DNA of 34,960 nucleotides from Candidatus Hinthialibacter antarcticus (GTDB lineage: Bacteria > Hinthialibacterota > Hinthialibacteria > Hinthialibacterales > Hinthialibacteraceae), in assembly GCA_030765645.1 (NCBI GenBank), contig JAVCCE010000061.1, positions 1 through 34,960 on the forward strand, given 5' to 3'. Below the pieces are notes generated by a model. The model saw only the letters and a program-made list of their open reading frames with translations. It made no database searches and had not been told where the DNA came from. This document shows, one piece after another, positions 25,921 to 34,661 of the stretch; position 1 is the first letter of the stretch, and each line of letters starts with the position of its first letter. Both the position numbers and the translations under genes were made by a program.

Positions 25921-27422
25921 GCCGTCACTGACGCCGTTCTTCGCGTCGCCAGTTGCATGATGCCTTCCTGTGAAGCGTCTTGCCGCGAGAGTTCCCCTTC
26001 GATCCGACCTTCGCATAACACAATGATTCGGTCCGCCATGCCCAGCACTTCCGGCAGTTCCGACGAAATCATCAAGATGCCCGCACCGCGACGCAGCAAA
26101 TCATTCATCAGCAAATAGATTTCCCGTTTGGCGCCGACATCCACCCCGCGCGTGGGTTCGTCAAAGATAAACAAACGGGAATTCGCCAGCAGCCATTTGG
26201 CCAAGACCACTTTTTGTTGGTTGCCGCCAGACAACGCCCGCGCTTCAGTTTCAACCGAAGGCGCTTTGATTTGCAGGTCTTTCAGTTTTCTATGCGCGGC
26301 CTCATGCTCCATTTGGCGGCTCAGCAAACCAAAACGGCAAAACTCTTTCAATTTTGGCAAGGTCGCGTTCTCGCGAATTTTCATCCCAAGAATGAGGCCC
26401 TGCGCTTTGCGGTCTTCTGTCAGCAAACACACGCCCTGGTCGATTGCCTCACGCGGGGTTCGAAAGCAGACTTCACGATTGTCTAAAAAAATTCGCCCCG
26501 CCTCATGTTTATCGGCGCCGAAAATCATCCGCGCAACTTCCGTCCGGCCCGCCCCCATCAATCCAGTCAGCGCAACGATCTCGCCTTGGTTTATAGAGAA
26601 TGAAACGTCTTGCACTCGTCCGCGCGAGAGTTCTTCGACGCGCAATATTTCTTTGCCGGTTGAAAAAACTTCTTTGGGGAATTCATCTTCCAATTTGCGC
26701 CCCACCATTTTTTCGATAACGGCGTCGCGGTCTAATTCGCTGACCGGCCAAGTCCCGACGAATTCTCCATCGCGCAAGACGGTGATGCGTTCGCAGATTT
26801 GAAAAATTTCTTCGAGCCGATGTGAAATGTAAATCACGCCGACGCCCTGCGCCTTCAAGGTTGCGACGAGTTCAAATAACTTCGCCGTCTCTTGCGGGGT
26901 CAACGCGGCGGAGGGTTCATCCATCGCGATCAAGCGGCAATCAAAGGCCAGCGCTTTGGCGATTTCAATCATCTGCTGTTGCGCGACTGACAAATCCAAC
27001 ACGGGGACATTCAGCGGAACGTCAACGCCAAGCCGATCAAACAGCGCTTGAGCGCGGCGGTGTTCTTCACGAAAAGAGACGAAGCCAAACCGCGTCGGCT
27101 CGCGGCCTAAAAAGATATTTTCCGCAGCATTTAAATGAGGGATGAGATTAAATTCCTGATAAATAATCGAAACGCCCGCTTCGCGCGCCCGGAGCGGCGT
27201 GTCCATCACCGTCGGTTCGCCTTCGATCAAAATCTCACCTGAATTGGCGTGTTCGGCGCCGGCCAGAATTTTCATCAGCGTTGATTTGCCGGCCCCGTTT
27301 TCGCCAATCAGCGCGTGGGCTTCTCCCGCGCGGACGTTCAACGACACGTTATGCAATGCGCGTACGCCGGGGTATCGTTTGCAAATCGAATTCATTTGTA
27401 AAAATGGACGATCGTGATTCAC
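25917..27422 (-). CDS. Sugar-type ABC transporter ATPase (RbsA/MglA family), orphan
   Basis: A 501-residue double ATPase of the ribose/galactose importer class, expected to drive uptake through a membrane permease pair. Domain 1 has Walker A GENGAGKST (about 40-48), signature LSVAQQQMIEIAKAL and Walker B LIAMDEPSAAL. Domain 2 has a degenerate Walker A (GLMGAGRTE), signature LSGGNQQKVVLAKWL and Walker B LFIFDEPTRGVD. This asymmetry is normal for the family. The start is placed at GTG 27422, which has GGGGAG six bases upstream; a TTG at 27440 has no ribosome site, and an ATG at 27395 would remove the first beta-strand. No permease or binding-protein gene is adjacent, so the substrate cannot be inferred. 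Confidence 0.9.
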   Translation of the reverse strand: MNHDRPFLQMNSICKRYPGVRALHNVSLNVRAGEAHALIGENGAGKSTLMKILAGAEHANSGEILIEGEPTVMDTPLRAREAGVSIIYQEFNLIPHLNAAENIFLGREPTRFGFVSFREEHRRAQALFDRLGVDVPLNVPVLDLSVAQQQMIEIAKALAFDCRLIAMDEPSAALTPQETAKLFELVATLKAQGVGVIYISHRLEEIFQICERITVLRDGEFVGTWPVSELDRDAVIEKMVGRKLEDEFPKEVFSTGKEILRVEELSRGRVQDVSFSINQGEIVALTGLMGAGRTEVARMIFGADKHEAGRIFLDNREVCFRTPREAIDQGVCLLTEDRKAQGLILGMKIRENATLPKLKEFCRFGLLSRQMEHEAAHRKLKDLQIKAPSVETEARALSGGNQQKVVLAKWLLANSRLFIFDEPTRGVDVGAKREIYLLMNDLLRRGAGILMISSELPEVLGMADRIIVLCEGRIEGELSRQDASQEGIMQLATRRTASVTA

Positions 27423-27491
27423 CCGTTTCTCCCCATTCAATTACCAAATTCAAAACGACAAAAAAAGAATAGCACAGAATCGTCCACGTGA

Positions 27492-28094
27492 TTACTTTAA
27501 GATAAACGACTGGATCGTTTGTTTTACGCGCGGCCATTCGTCATCGAGGACGCTGTAATAAACCGTGTTGCGAATATGACCGTCCCAGCAAATGCGCGTA
27601 CGGCGCAACACGCCTTCACGAACGAAGCCGAGTTTTTCCATTGCGCGTTGCGAACGAAGATTGCGCTCGTCGCATTTCAACTGCACCCGCACCGCGCCCA
27701 GCGTCTCAAAGGCGTGTTGCATGAGCAACAACTTACATTCAGGGTTCACCGCGCTGCCATGCACGCCCGGCGTTAACCATGTCCAGCCGATTTCCACATT
27801 GCGGTCTTCACGGCGGATATCCAGATAGCGAGTGGAACCAATCACCTGGTCTGTTGCGGCGCCAAAAATCGTAAAGGGAAGTTGCGTCCCCTTCTCTTGC
27901 TCGCTTAACGCGTCATTGATCCAAGTGCGGGTTTCATCAACATGCTCTTGCATTTCACACGGCAGATAACGCCACAGGTCTTCATGCCGCCCGGCTTCGT
28001 AAAGTCCGCTCGCGTGTTCAAGTTGGAGCGGTTCCAAACGTACGCGCTCGTTCGAGATTACAATCGGCTGTGGATCAAAACAGTTCACGCTCAT
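27492..28094 (-). CDS. GNAT-family N-acetyltransferase (RimJ/RimL-like)
   Basis: A 200-residue cytoplasmic acetyltransferase. It shows the family's N-terminal VRLEPLQLEHASGL strand-helix, the IGSTRYLDIRREDRNVEIGWTWL core strands, a PGVHGSAVN segment in the acetyl-CoA loop position, and the NLRSQRAMEKLGFVREG motif. The acceptor may be a protein N-terminus or a small molecule; sequence does not decide. GGGGAT lies about five bases before the ATG. It precedes the ABC ATPase on the same strand with a 69-base gap, so co-transcription is possible. A candidate extended -10 (TGCTATTCT) in that gap could give the ATPase its own promoter. Confidence 0.88.
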   Translation of the reverse strand: MSVNCFDPQPIVISNERVRLEPLQLEHASGLYEAGRHEDLWRYLPCEMQEHVDETRTWINDALSEQEKGTQLPFTIFGAATDQVIGSTRYLDIRREDRNVEIGWTWLTPGVHGSAVNPECKLLLMQHAFETLGAVRVQLKCDERNLRSQRAMEKLGFVREGVLRRTRICWDGHIRNTVYYSVLDDEWPRVKQTIQSFILK

Positions 28095-28212
28095 TCAATA
28101 TCCCCATGTAAGAAGGATGAAAAAAAGGATGAGATAGAATAGGCGCTACTCAGAAATGATCCATCCCCAAAAATGGGTGATATCTGTTTACGCTACAATT
28201 TGTGAAGGGCGG

Positions 28213-28644
28213 TTAGATCGAAGCGCCAGCGGGAGGCGCAACATGAATCAGGGCTTCGGCGATTGATTGGCTTCCCTCTTCATCAATCACAATCATTTTG
28301 TATTTGTGCAATCCATATTCGATCATGCCCTTGTATTCTTCTTCAAAGGTTTCTCCTGGTTTGAATGGAGTCTTCACTTCTTTGCCGTTGACGAAGAACT
28401 TCAGTGTTTTGATTCCATCCGGGTCATTGGCAAATAGATATAATTTGTATGGATCGTTTCCTGTCAGTTTTTTGCGTTGCGCAAAAACTTTTGAAAGCGT
28501 ATAGACAAAAAGATGCTGCCTGCCTTTAAACGTATTTGCGTCTAAAAATTGAACACTGCTGTATGGTTTGTTCAACCATACCGACAAGCCATAAACGATG
28601 GCGATCATTACAATAACCCACGGAACTACTTGTTTGAGTTTCAT
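28213..28644 (-). CDS. Single-pass membrane protein with Ig-like domain
   Basis: A 143-residue protein of unknown function. A transmembrane helix (about 7-23, VVPWVIVMIAIVYGLSVWL) anchors an exported domain. The end of that domain (YLFANDPDGIKTLKFFVNGKEV, then a Y-G-L-H-K-Y-K-M-I-V-I-D-E-E-G-S strand pair) looks like a bacterial Ig-like fold. The start is ATG 28644, where the helix begins cleanly and GGGGAG lies ten bases upstream; an upstream ATG at 28770 would add an unlikely 42-residue leader reaching toward the pseudopilin gene. It is divergent from pseudopilin gene 2. Confidence 0.65.
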   Translation of the reverse strand: MKLKQVVPWVIVMIAIVYGLSVWLNKPYSSVQFLDANTFKGRQHLFVYTLSKVFAQRKKLTGNDPYKLYLFANDPDGIKTLKFFVNGKEVKTPFKPGETFEEEYKGMIEYGLHKYKMIVIDEEGSQSIAEALIHVAPPAGASI

Positions 28645-28818
28645 GATCTTGGTTCTCCCCACAGGTACATTGTCATAGCCAGTCCCCCGCAACCACTCAA
28701 AGTTGTAAAAACTTGTCATAAATATGAAGAAAAGTTTAACGCAGGCATTTTTTTTATGACGCAGAAACAAAATTCTGCTAACTTGATAAAATTACTTATA
28801 TTTCAGGAGAATTTCAGC

Positions 28819-29436
28819 ATGACTCGCCCGAACGCCTTTACCTTGATTGAGTTGTTGATCGTTGTTGCGATCATTGGCATTCTCGCCGCCATCGCCGTCC
28901 CCAACTTTTTGAATGCGCAAGTCCGAGCAAAAATTGGTCGCGTTTTAAGTGATATGCGCAGCATCAATACGGCGATTCAGATGTATTCAACCGATCACGG
29001 GCGTGAAATTCTTGACACGGTTGAGTTGCCTGACTATAGCGGAACCGCTTGGGACGTCTGGGAACGGCTGACAACTCCTGTTAGTTATATTTCAGGCAGC
29101 GCGTTTATCGATCCGTTTATTCCTGAAACCAACCCTGTAAGCACTGGCGCCGCTGGCGAAGCAGTCAGGGCAGGCACTTACCAATATCACAACATCAAAA
29201 TTTGGCGGGAAGATAATCTTGGCGGAATGGGGACATTAGCAGACCAGACTGCACGGTATTATGTGCGCAGCGCAGGGCCCGACCGCTGGTACATCAATCA
29301 CCCGATGCGGTTAATGAATTGGATGGCGTTCGATACCTCAAACGGTTTAAGCAGCATCGGCGATATCATCTTAAGCGACAAAGGCATCCTGGGACAATCA
29401 TTTTCTGGCAACGATGGCCCATCGGACTACATCTAA
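28819..29436 (+). CDS. Type II pseudopilin, locus 2
   Basis: A 205-residue prepilin-like protein. The first 35 mature residues nearly match those of the pseudopilin at 23599-24228 (FTLIELLIVVAIIGILAA, then IAVPNFLNAQ). The leader is MTRPNA, with Ala instead of Gly before the cleavage point; both occur in lone pseudopilins. The globular part is shared in outline (LSDMRSINTAIQMYSTDHG, FIDPFIPETN, RSAGPDRWYIN) but clearly diverged. The start is ATG 28819, with AGGAGA eight bases upstream; a longer frame from 28549 is rejected because it would bury the leader. No other secretion-system gene lies nearby. Confidence 0.87.
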   Translation: MTRPNAFTLIELLIVVAIIGILAAIAVPNFLNAQVRAKIGRVLSDMRSINTAIQMYSTDHGREILDTVELPDYSGTAWDVWERLTTPVSYISGSAFIDPFIPETNPVSTGAAGEAVRAGTYQYHNIKIWREDNLGGMGTLADQTARYYVRSAGPDRWYINHPMRLMNWMAFDTSNGLSSIGDIILSDKGILGQSFSGNDGPSDYI

Positions 29437-29809
29437 TGAAACCTACAAACCAAGCCAACCACGCATTCACAAATGGGGGGAGAGCAGGCGGTGTGATTTT
29501 GAAACCAAATGTAGGGTGAAATGAATGGAATGAATTCCACTATTTACTTTTGATAATTGAATTCGGAAAATATTTATTGGTGGGACTGCCTGCCGCAGGT
29601 GGGTTTCGCTGCGCTCAACGCCACCCTACTTGAAACGTAATCATAATTCGCGAGCCCACCCTACCTCGGTTAATCAAAGCGTTTAAACAAATCGGAGCCT
29701 GTTTTTATCATCCACTCATGTCTCAGCGCGCCGGAACGGCCCCGCGATTAATTCAGATAGCGCGTGTGATGTTAATACGAACCTTGATACCAAACAGAAA
29801 ATAACAAGG
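29437..29809. other. Intergenic region between convergent pseudopilin and guaA genes
   Basis: No gene is supported in these 373 bases. The stretch holds a GTAGGGTG-like fragment near 29511 and the repeat described at 29580-29665. A weak AATAACCTTGTTATT hairpin just after the guaA stop on the minus strand is followed by only a short T run. Confidence 0.6.
29580..29665. repeat. GTAGGGTGG-type intergenic repeat with CTGCCTGCCGCAGG module
   Basis: Read on the minus strand it shows GTAGGGTGG twice, an AGCGCAGCGAAACCCACC stretch and the CCTGCGGCAGGCAG module. The pieces are partly inverse to each other. This pattern (GTAGGGTGGG...CCCACC) is a familiar dispersed intergenic repeat style in bacteria. 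The 14-base CTGCCTGCCGCAGG at 29586-29599 matches the module at 179-197 and 10487-10505. Confidence 0.55.
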
Positions 29810-31351
29810 TTATTCCCATTCGATGGTGCCCGGGGGTTTGGAGGAGATGTCGTAGACCACGCGGTTGACGCCGCGCACCTCGTTGATGATGCGGTTGGAA
29901 ATTCGCTTCAGTACCTCGGTGGGGATATCGAACCAATCGGCAGTCATGTAGTCCTTGGTTTGCACGGCGCGCAGCGCGATGACTTGCTCGTACGTGCGGC
30001 TGTCACCCATCACGCCCACGGAGCGAACCGGCAGCAACACCGCAAAGCCCTGCCCGATGTCGTAATATAAATCGGCGTCTTTTAACTCTTTGATATAGAT
30101 ATCGTCCGCCTGCTTGAGGATGCGCAGCCGTTCTTCGGTGATCTCGCCCAGAATACGGATCGCTAGACCCGGCCCAGGAAAGGGATGGCGCCAGACGCTG
30201 TGCTTGTCGATTCCAAGTTTGAGTCCAAGTTCGCGCACTTCATCTTTGAACAACTCGCGCAGCGGCTCGATCAGTTTGAGTTCCATGTTTTCGAGCAGCC
30301 CGCCGACGTTGTGGTGAGTTTTGATAGTCGCCGATGGCCCTTTGAATGAGATCGACTCAATCACGTCAGGATAGAGCGTCCCTTGCAGCAGAAAGTTCAC
30401 GCCGCCAATCTTTTTGGCTTCAACTTCAAAAACTTCGATAAACGTGTTGCCAATGATTTTGCGTTTGGTTTCCGGGTCGGTGACGCCGTAGAGTTTACTG
30501 AGAAAGAGGTCGCTTGCGTCGACCAGGTGAAGATTGATCCCCATTTCGTCACGCAGGCGTTTCATCACTTGCTCGGTTTCATTGAGACGCATAACGCCGT
30601 TGTCGACCAGGATGGCGTGGAAGCGCTCGCCGATGGCTTTGTGCATCAACACCGCCGCGACGGTTGAATCGACGCCGCCGCTGACTGCACCGATGACGGT
30701 TTCATTTGGCCCGACCATGTTACGGATGCGCTCGACGGTTTCTTCGAGAAACGAGCCCATGCTCCAGTCGCGGTTACATGCGCAGACGCCGCAGACAAAG
30801 TTCTCTAATATCTGTTTACCCATCGGCGTGTGGCTGACTTCGGGGTGAAACTGGATGCCGAAATAATTGCGGCTGGGATCGGCGACGGCTGCGTGTTCTG
30901 AGTTGGGCGTCTTAGCGATGTCGCGAAAACCGTCCGGCAAGCGCAACACCTTGTCGCCGTGGCTCATCCAGACTTGGATAGAATCCGGCAGCCCTTGGAA
31001 GAGGGGCTCGGCCTGTTCTATCACCAAGTCAGCGTGTCCATATTCGCGCTTTTCGCCTGCCGCAACTTCGCCGCCAAACGAAAGCGACATCTCTTGTAAA
31101 CCATAGCAAATGCCGAGGATAGGGATACCCATCTCCCAAACGGCTTTATCTGCGTGCGGGGAGTCTTTTTCATAGACCGAGTAAGGCCCGCCCGACAATA
31201 TGATGCCCTTCGGATTTTTGCTGCGAATCTCTTCGATTGAAGCGGTGCAGGGATGCAGTTCGCAATACACGCCCAACTCGCGAACGCGGCGCGCGATGAG
31301 ATGGCTGTATTGTGAACCAAAATCAAGAATAACAATGGCATCGTGTTGCAT
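29810..31351 (-). CDS. guaA: GMP synthase (glutamine-hydrolysing)
   Basis: A 513-residue enzyme that converts XMP to GMP with glutamine and ATP in purine synthesis. The class I amidotransferase half has the nucleophile Cys82 (GICYGLQ) and the His-Glu pair in [11 protein letters not shown]. The ATP-pyrophosphatase half has the SGGVDS loop near residues 222-227. The C-terminal dimerisation domain ends with the usual [14 protein letters not shown]. Length is typical. The start is set at ATG 31351, where the conserved sequence begins ([15 protein letters not shown]); an upstream frame to 31438 adds unconserved residues. It stands alone, divergent from the nuo genes. Confidence 0.96.
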   Translation of the reverse strand: MQHDAIVILDFGSQYSHLIARRVRELGVYCELHPCTASIEEIRSKNPKGIILSGGPYSVYEKDSPHADKAVWEMGIPILGICYGLQEMSLSFGGEVAAGEKREYGHADLVIEQAEPLFQGLPDSIQVWMSHGDKVLRLPDGFRDIAKTPNSEHAAVADPSRNYFGIQFHPEVSHTPMGKQILENFVCGVCACNRDWSMGSFLEETVERIRNMVGPNETVIGAVSGGVDSTVAAVLMHKAIGERFHAILVDNGVMRLNETEQVMKRLRDEMGINLHLVDASDLFLSKLYGVTDPETKRKIIGNTFIEVFEVEAKKIGGVNFLLQGTLYPDVIESISFKGPSATIKTHHNVGGLLENMELKLIEPLRELFKDEVRELGLKLGIDKHSVWRHPFPGPGLAIRILGEITEERLRILKQADDIYIKELKDADLYYDIGQGFAVLLPVRSVGVMGDSRTYEQVIALRAVQTKDYMTADWFDIPTEVLKRISNRIINEVRGVNRVVYDISSKPPGTIEWE

Positions 31352-31655
31352 CGCAGGAGCACTCCAGGCATGTCTTTTGGGATGGGTAAAACTGTCTATT
31401 GCTAGATCAAAATAACCTATCGTCAAATCCGCCCCCAAAAAAGGGTAAGCGCAATATTTTGTGTGTTTTTCTTAAAATGGTCGCAAAAAGGGGTTTCTTT
31501 TCTTGCAGGGCGAACTGCTTGCCTCTACACTGTTTCGTGAAAACAATATACAGAGTGGTTTTCAGAAATTCATTTGGAGAACACGCACTTTCTGAACCCA
31601 TCATTGAACCGAACGAAATTTTGAAAACCGCAATGTCAATCTAGGATTGCGGCAA
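31352..31655. other. Divergent promoter region between guaA and nuoA
   Basis: About 300 bases without a credible gene. It must hold the promoters of guaA (leftward) and nuoABCD (rightward). A weak rightward candidate is TTGCAG at 31503-31508 with TACACT at 31526-31531, spaced 17 bases. No riboswitch signature was recognised upstream of guaA. Confidence 0.5.
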
Positions 31656-32027
31656 ATGCTACTTTACGATTATATCCCAATTTTGCTGATGACGCTGCTC
31701 GCGATAAGCTTCGCTGTGGGCAGTGTGCTCATGTCGTTTCTCATCGGCCCCCGCATTGACGACCCTGAAAAACTCGACACCTATGAATGCGGAATGCCAC
31801 CCGTCGGCAACGCCAAAGAACCGTTCAACGTGAAGTTCTTCCTCGTCGCCATGCTCTTCGTTATCTTTGATATCGAAATCATCTTTCTGGTGTTATGGGC
31901 GGTGGCGTTTAAAGAGCTGGCCTGGTACGGCCTCGCAGTCATCGGCTTCTTTCTCGCGATTCTAGTCGTCTCGCTCATTTATGAGCTAAAAAAAGGAGTG
32001 CTGGAATGGGCATCGAAAGTACGATAG
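31656..32027 (+). CDS. nuoA: NADH-quinone oxidoreductase subunit A
   Basis: A 123-residue membrane subunit of respiratory complex I. Three transmembrane helices are visible, and the conserved loop after the first reads [21 protein letters not shown], the NuoA hallmark. The start is ATG 31656, with TAGGA nine bases upstream; the TTG at 31647 directly abuts that site and is rejected. It is the first gene of nuoABCD and overlaps nuoB by 22 bases, so their translation is probably coupled. Confidence 0.94.
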   Translation: MLLYDYIPILLMTLLAISFAVGSVLMSFLIGPRIDDPEKLDTYECGMPPVGNAKEPFNVKFFLVAMLFVIFDIEIIFLVLWAVAFKELAWYGLAVIGFFLAILVVSLIYELKKGVLEWASKVR

Positions 32028-32578
32028 TTGATTTCGTCGGCAGCGACGTAATTACCACTTCGGTGGATAAAGTCATAAACTGGTCGCGCAAGAACGCCAT
32101 CTGGCCGTTAACGATGGGTCTGTCCTGTTGCGCGATTGAGATGATGGCGACGGGCGCGTCCCGTTATGATATGGCGCGATTCGGCGCAGAGGTGTTTCGC
32201 GCCTCGCCGCGTCAGGCCGACCTGATGATCGTTGCGGGCACCCTCACCAAAAAAATGGCGCCGGTCGTCCGTAAGATTTACGATCAGATGGCGGAACCGA
32301 AGTGGGTCATCTCAATGGGCGCTTGCGCTTCCTGCGGCGGAATGTTTAACGTCTACAGCGTGGTTCAAGGCGTGGACGAAGTCTTGCCGGTAGACGTTTA
32401 CGTCCCGGGTTGCCCGCCGCGTCCCGAAGCCCTCTTGTATGGCGTCATGCAGTTGCAGCGCAAAATTAACGAAATGGAAGTCTCGGGCAAAAAGCGTCAT
32501 GAACTCGAACCGACTATCGTCGGCGCTGAGAGCAAAGACGCGAACCGCGTTCCACCAAAAATGGCAGGCGTTGTCTGA
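32006..32578 (+). CDS. nuoB: NADH-quinone oxidoreductase subunit B
   Basis: A 190-residue peripheral complex I subunit that carries iron-sulfur cluster N2, the last electron carrier before quinone. The four ligand cysteines are in place: Cys41-Cys42 (LSCCAIEM), Cys107 (GACASCGG) and Cys136 (PGCPPRPE). AAGGAG lies seven bases before the ATG, within the end of nuoA. Length is normal. The C-terminal 25 residues are a loosely conserved tail. Confidence 0.96.
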   Translation: MGIESTIVDFVGSDVITTSVDKVINWSRKNAIWPLTMGLSCCAIEMMATGASRYDMARFGAEVFRASPRQADLMIVAGTLTKKMAPVVRKIYDQMAEPKWVISMGACASCGGMFNVYSVVQGVDEVLPVDVYVPGCPPRPEALLYGVMQLQRKINEMEVSGKKRHELEPTIVGAESKDANRVPPKMAGVV

Positions 32579-32599
32579 TAACGACCGGAGAATGAATCT

Positions 32600-33127
32600 A
32601 TGTTTGCTATCGTCGGCGACCCAGTCGATTATGTGAAAAATGCCATCCCTGAATTGTTCACGACTTCCATTGAGAAGGTTGAAGAATTTCGGGGCGAGTT
32701 GACGCTGTATGTAAAGCCGGAGCAATTGCGCACCGTTTGCGAGGCGATCAAACAGCATCTTGATTTAGATTTTGACCATTTGCCTGACCTGACGGCAGTC
32801 GACCACTTGAAAGAAATGCAAGAAGGCGAACCACGTTTTCACGTGGTGATTCACTTGTTCTCTACCTTTCGCAAAAAACGCATTCGGTTGAAAGTTCCTG
32901 TGTGGGAAGATAACTGCGCGGTGGATTCCGTCGCCGACATCTGGACCTCGGCCAACTGGCACGAACGCGAATGCTACGACTTATTTGGAATTACCTTCAA
33001 TGGTCACCCTGATCTGCGCCGTATTATGATGCCGGACGATTGGGAAGGCCATCCGCTTCGTAAGGATTATCCGGTTTCAAATCAGGAACCGTACGAATAT
33101 ATCAATAAACAATTGGCCAGCGAATAA
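32600..33127 (+). CDS. nuoC: NADH-quinone oxidoreductase subunit C
   Basis: A 175-residue hydrophilic complex I subunit at the junction of the peripheral arm. The 30-kDa-subunit signature is present: WHERECYDLFGITFNGHPDLRRI, then WEGHPLRKDYP. CGGAGA lies eight bases before the ATG. It is separate from nuoD, not fused as in Escherichia coli, with 37 bases between them. Confidence 0.95.
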   Translation: MFAIVGDPVDYVKNAIPELFTTSIEKVEEFRGELTLYVKPEQLRTVCEAIKQHLDLDFDHLPDLTAVDHLKEMQEGEPRFHVVIHLFSTFRKKRIRLKVPVWEDNCAVDSVADIWTSANWHERECYDLFGITFNGHPDLRRIMMPDDWEGHPLRKDYPVSNQEPYEYINKQLASE

Positions 33128-33164
33128 TTGATTTCAACACACTATTTTGTGACGGGTTTAAGAG

Positions 33165-34391
33165 ATGCCTTATAAGCTTGAATTTCAAACCGACCGCGGC
33201 ATCACAGAGAAACTGAAGGAATACCACTCCGAGCACATGGTGCTCAACATGGGGCCGCAACACCCCAGTACGCACGGCGTTTTGCGCCTGGTGTGCGTGT
33301 TGGACGGCGAGGAAGTCATTGATGTGATTCCCGATGTAGGCTATCTGCATCGCGGCATGGAAAAACTGGCGGAAGCCAAAGGCTATCACCGTTTCATTCC
33401 ATTTACTGATCGCCTCGATTATCTCGCTCCCATGTCAAACAACACCGCGATGGTGTTGGCGGTGGAAAAACTGATCGGCATCGAAGCCCCGCCGCGCGCC
33501 CAGTATCTACGCACAATTTTGTGTGAGTTGGCGCGGATTTCCTCCCACTTGCTTTGGTTGGGAACCGGCGCGTTAGACATCGGCGCCATGTCGGTTTTTT
33601 TGTATACCTTTCGTGAACGCGAACGGCTCTACGATATTTTTGAAAACGTCTGCGGCGCCCGTTTCACGGTTTCATACATGCGGGTTGGCGGCGTCTCAGT
33701 TGATATTCCTCCTGGATGGGTCGAGCAAGTGCGTGGATTCATCGACGATTTCGGCAAGAAAATCCAGGAATACGAAACGCTGTTAACCAATAACAAAATC
33801 TGGCGCATCCGCACCGAAGGCATCGGCAAGATTTCCGCCGAACGCGCCATCAACGCGGGCATGACCGGGCCGTGCTTGCGTGGCAGCGGCGTTGACGTTG
33901 ACCTGCGGCGCGACAACCCCTACATGATATATGACCAGTTAGACTTTGACGTGCCGCTGGGCGAAAACGGCGATACCTTTGACCGCTATTTGGTTCGGAT
34001 CGAAGAACTGCGCCAATCACGTCGAATCATCACCCAGGCGTTAGACCAGTTGCCTGACGGCCCGATCAAAGTAGAAGATAACAAAGTTTCATTTCCCGAC
34101 CGCGATAAAATTGAAACCTCGATGGAAGCGTTAATCCATCACTTCCTGCTTGCGTCGGAGGGCGTCAAAGCGCCTGCGGGCGAAGTCTATCACGCCATCG
34201 AAGCGCCTAAGGGTGAATTTGGCTTCTATGTCGTCGGCGACGGGAGCGGGCATCCCAAACGGATGAGGATCCGCTCTCCGTCCTTCTGTAACCTGTCCGT
34301 CTTGCCCGAAATGGCGCGTGGACACATGATCGCGGACTTGGTTGCTGTGATTGGGACGATTGATTTGGTACTCGGCGATTGTGATCGTTAG
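33165..34391 (+). CDS. nuoD: NADH-quinone oxidoreductase subunit D
   Basis: A 408-residue 49-kDa-type complex I subunit that forms the quinone pocket with NuoB and is related to the large subunit of NiFe hydrogenases. The motifs GPQHPSTHGVLRL near the N-terminus, DVGYLHRGMEKLAE, and the C-terminal KRMRIRSPSF and DLVLGDCDR are all present; length and ends are normal. The ribosome site is weak (AAGAG close to the ATG). It is the last gene of this cluster: no nuoE, nuoF or later subunit follows. Confidence 0.96.
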   Translation: MPYKLEFQTDRGITEKLKEYHSEHMVLNMGPQHPSTHGVLRLVCVLDGEEVIDVIPDVGYLHRGMEKLAEAKGYHRFIPFTDRLDYLAPMSNNTAMVLAVEKLIGIEAPPRAQYLRTILCELARISSHLLWLGTGALDIGAMSVFLYTFRERERLYDIFENVCGARFTVSYMRVGGVSVDIPPGWVEQVRGFIDDFGKKIQEYETLLTNNKIWRIRTEGIGKISAERAINAGMTGPCLRGSGVDVDLRRDNPYMIYDQLDFDVPLGENGDTFDRYLVRIEELRQSRRIITQALDQLPDGPIKVEDNKVSFPDRDKIETSMEALIHHFLLASEGVKAPAGEVYHAIEAPKGEFGFYVVGDGSGHPKRMRIRSPSFCNLSVLPEMARGHMIADLVAVIGTIDLVLGDCDR

Positions 34392-34446
34392 TTCAGAACC
34401 TCTTGAGTCATGGCTCAAAAAGTATATCGTTTTATAGAAACTCCTA

Positions 34447-34475
34447 TTGACAAGGAAACCTATTTTCTTTACTCT
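34447..34475 (+). promoter_or_regulatory. Possible promoter for the RNA after nuoD
   Basis: A perfect -35 hexamer TTGACA (34447-34452) is followed after 17 bases by TACTCT, a weak -10. Transcription from it would start near 34483, just ahead of the structured stretch, and run to the terminator at 34642. Confidence 0.35.
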
Positions 34476-34502
34476 TTCGATTGAATGATATTTTGCGATT
34501 GA

Positions 34503-34642
34503 TTCGCGACGCCAAGCCCCGGAAGGGGAGACCGGCTTTTTGGTTACACCGCCAATTGAAAGCCAGAATGGGGAAACGGTCAGCTTGGGGAGGAACAAGG
34601 GTGTCGCGAAATAAAAACCGCTTCCGCTCGGGAGCGGTTTTT
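34503..34642 (+). ncRNA. Candidate structured RNA with intrinsic terminator
   Basis: Nested complementary segments can be read by eye. A closing helix pairs TTCGCGACGCC (34503-34513) with GGTGTCGCGAA (34600-34610), one G-U included. Inside are CCCC/GGGG with a GGAA loop (34517-34528), GACCG/CGGTC (34530-34534 and 34577-34581), GGCTTT/AAAGCC (34534-34539 and 34559-34564) and TTGG/CCAA (34540-34543 and 34552-34555). An alternative CCAAGC/GCTTGG pairing (34512-34517 and 34583-34588) competes with the closing helix. A terminator follows at once. No known riboswitch or housekeeping RNA was matched; T-box, cyclic-di-nucleotide, cobalamin and 6S patterns were considered and did not fit. It could be a small RNA or the 3' end of the nuo transcript. 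Confidence 0.5.
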
Positions 34643-34650
34643 ATTTATAT
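34613..34650 (+). terminator. First of two tandem terminators after nuoD
   Basis: AAAAACCGCT (34613-34622) pairs with AGCGGTTTTT (34633-34642), extended by TCC/GGG, and runs into TTTTTATTTATAT. It directly follows the closing helix of the candidate RNA. Confidence 0.88.
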
Positions 34651-34661
34651 CCATTTACACG

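Noticed and set aside
27423-27440. TTG start of the ABC ATPase
   Set aside because: No ribosome site precedes it, whereas the GTG at 27422 has GGGGAG six bases upstream.
28549-28818. Long N-terminal extension of the second pseudopilin
   Set aside because: It would bury the prepilin leader and overlaps the divergent Ig-like gene; the ATG at 28819 has AGGAGA at proper spacing.
31399-31644. Open frame of 81 codons between guaA and nuoA
   Set aside because: It has no ribosome site, overlaps the promoter region and ends just before nuoA; the product is not recognisable.
34590-34642. T-box riboswitch, because AGGGTG...CGCG lies just before a terminator
   Set aside because: The T-box core GGNACC is missing, no specifier stem was found and no aminoacyl-tRNA synthetase or amino acid gene follows.
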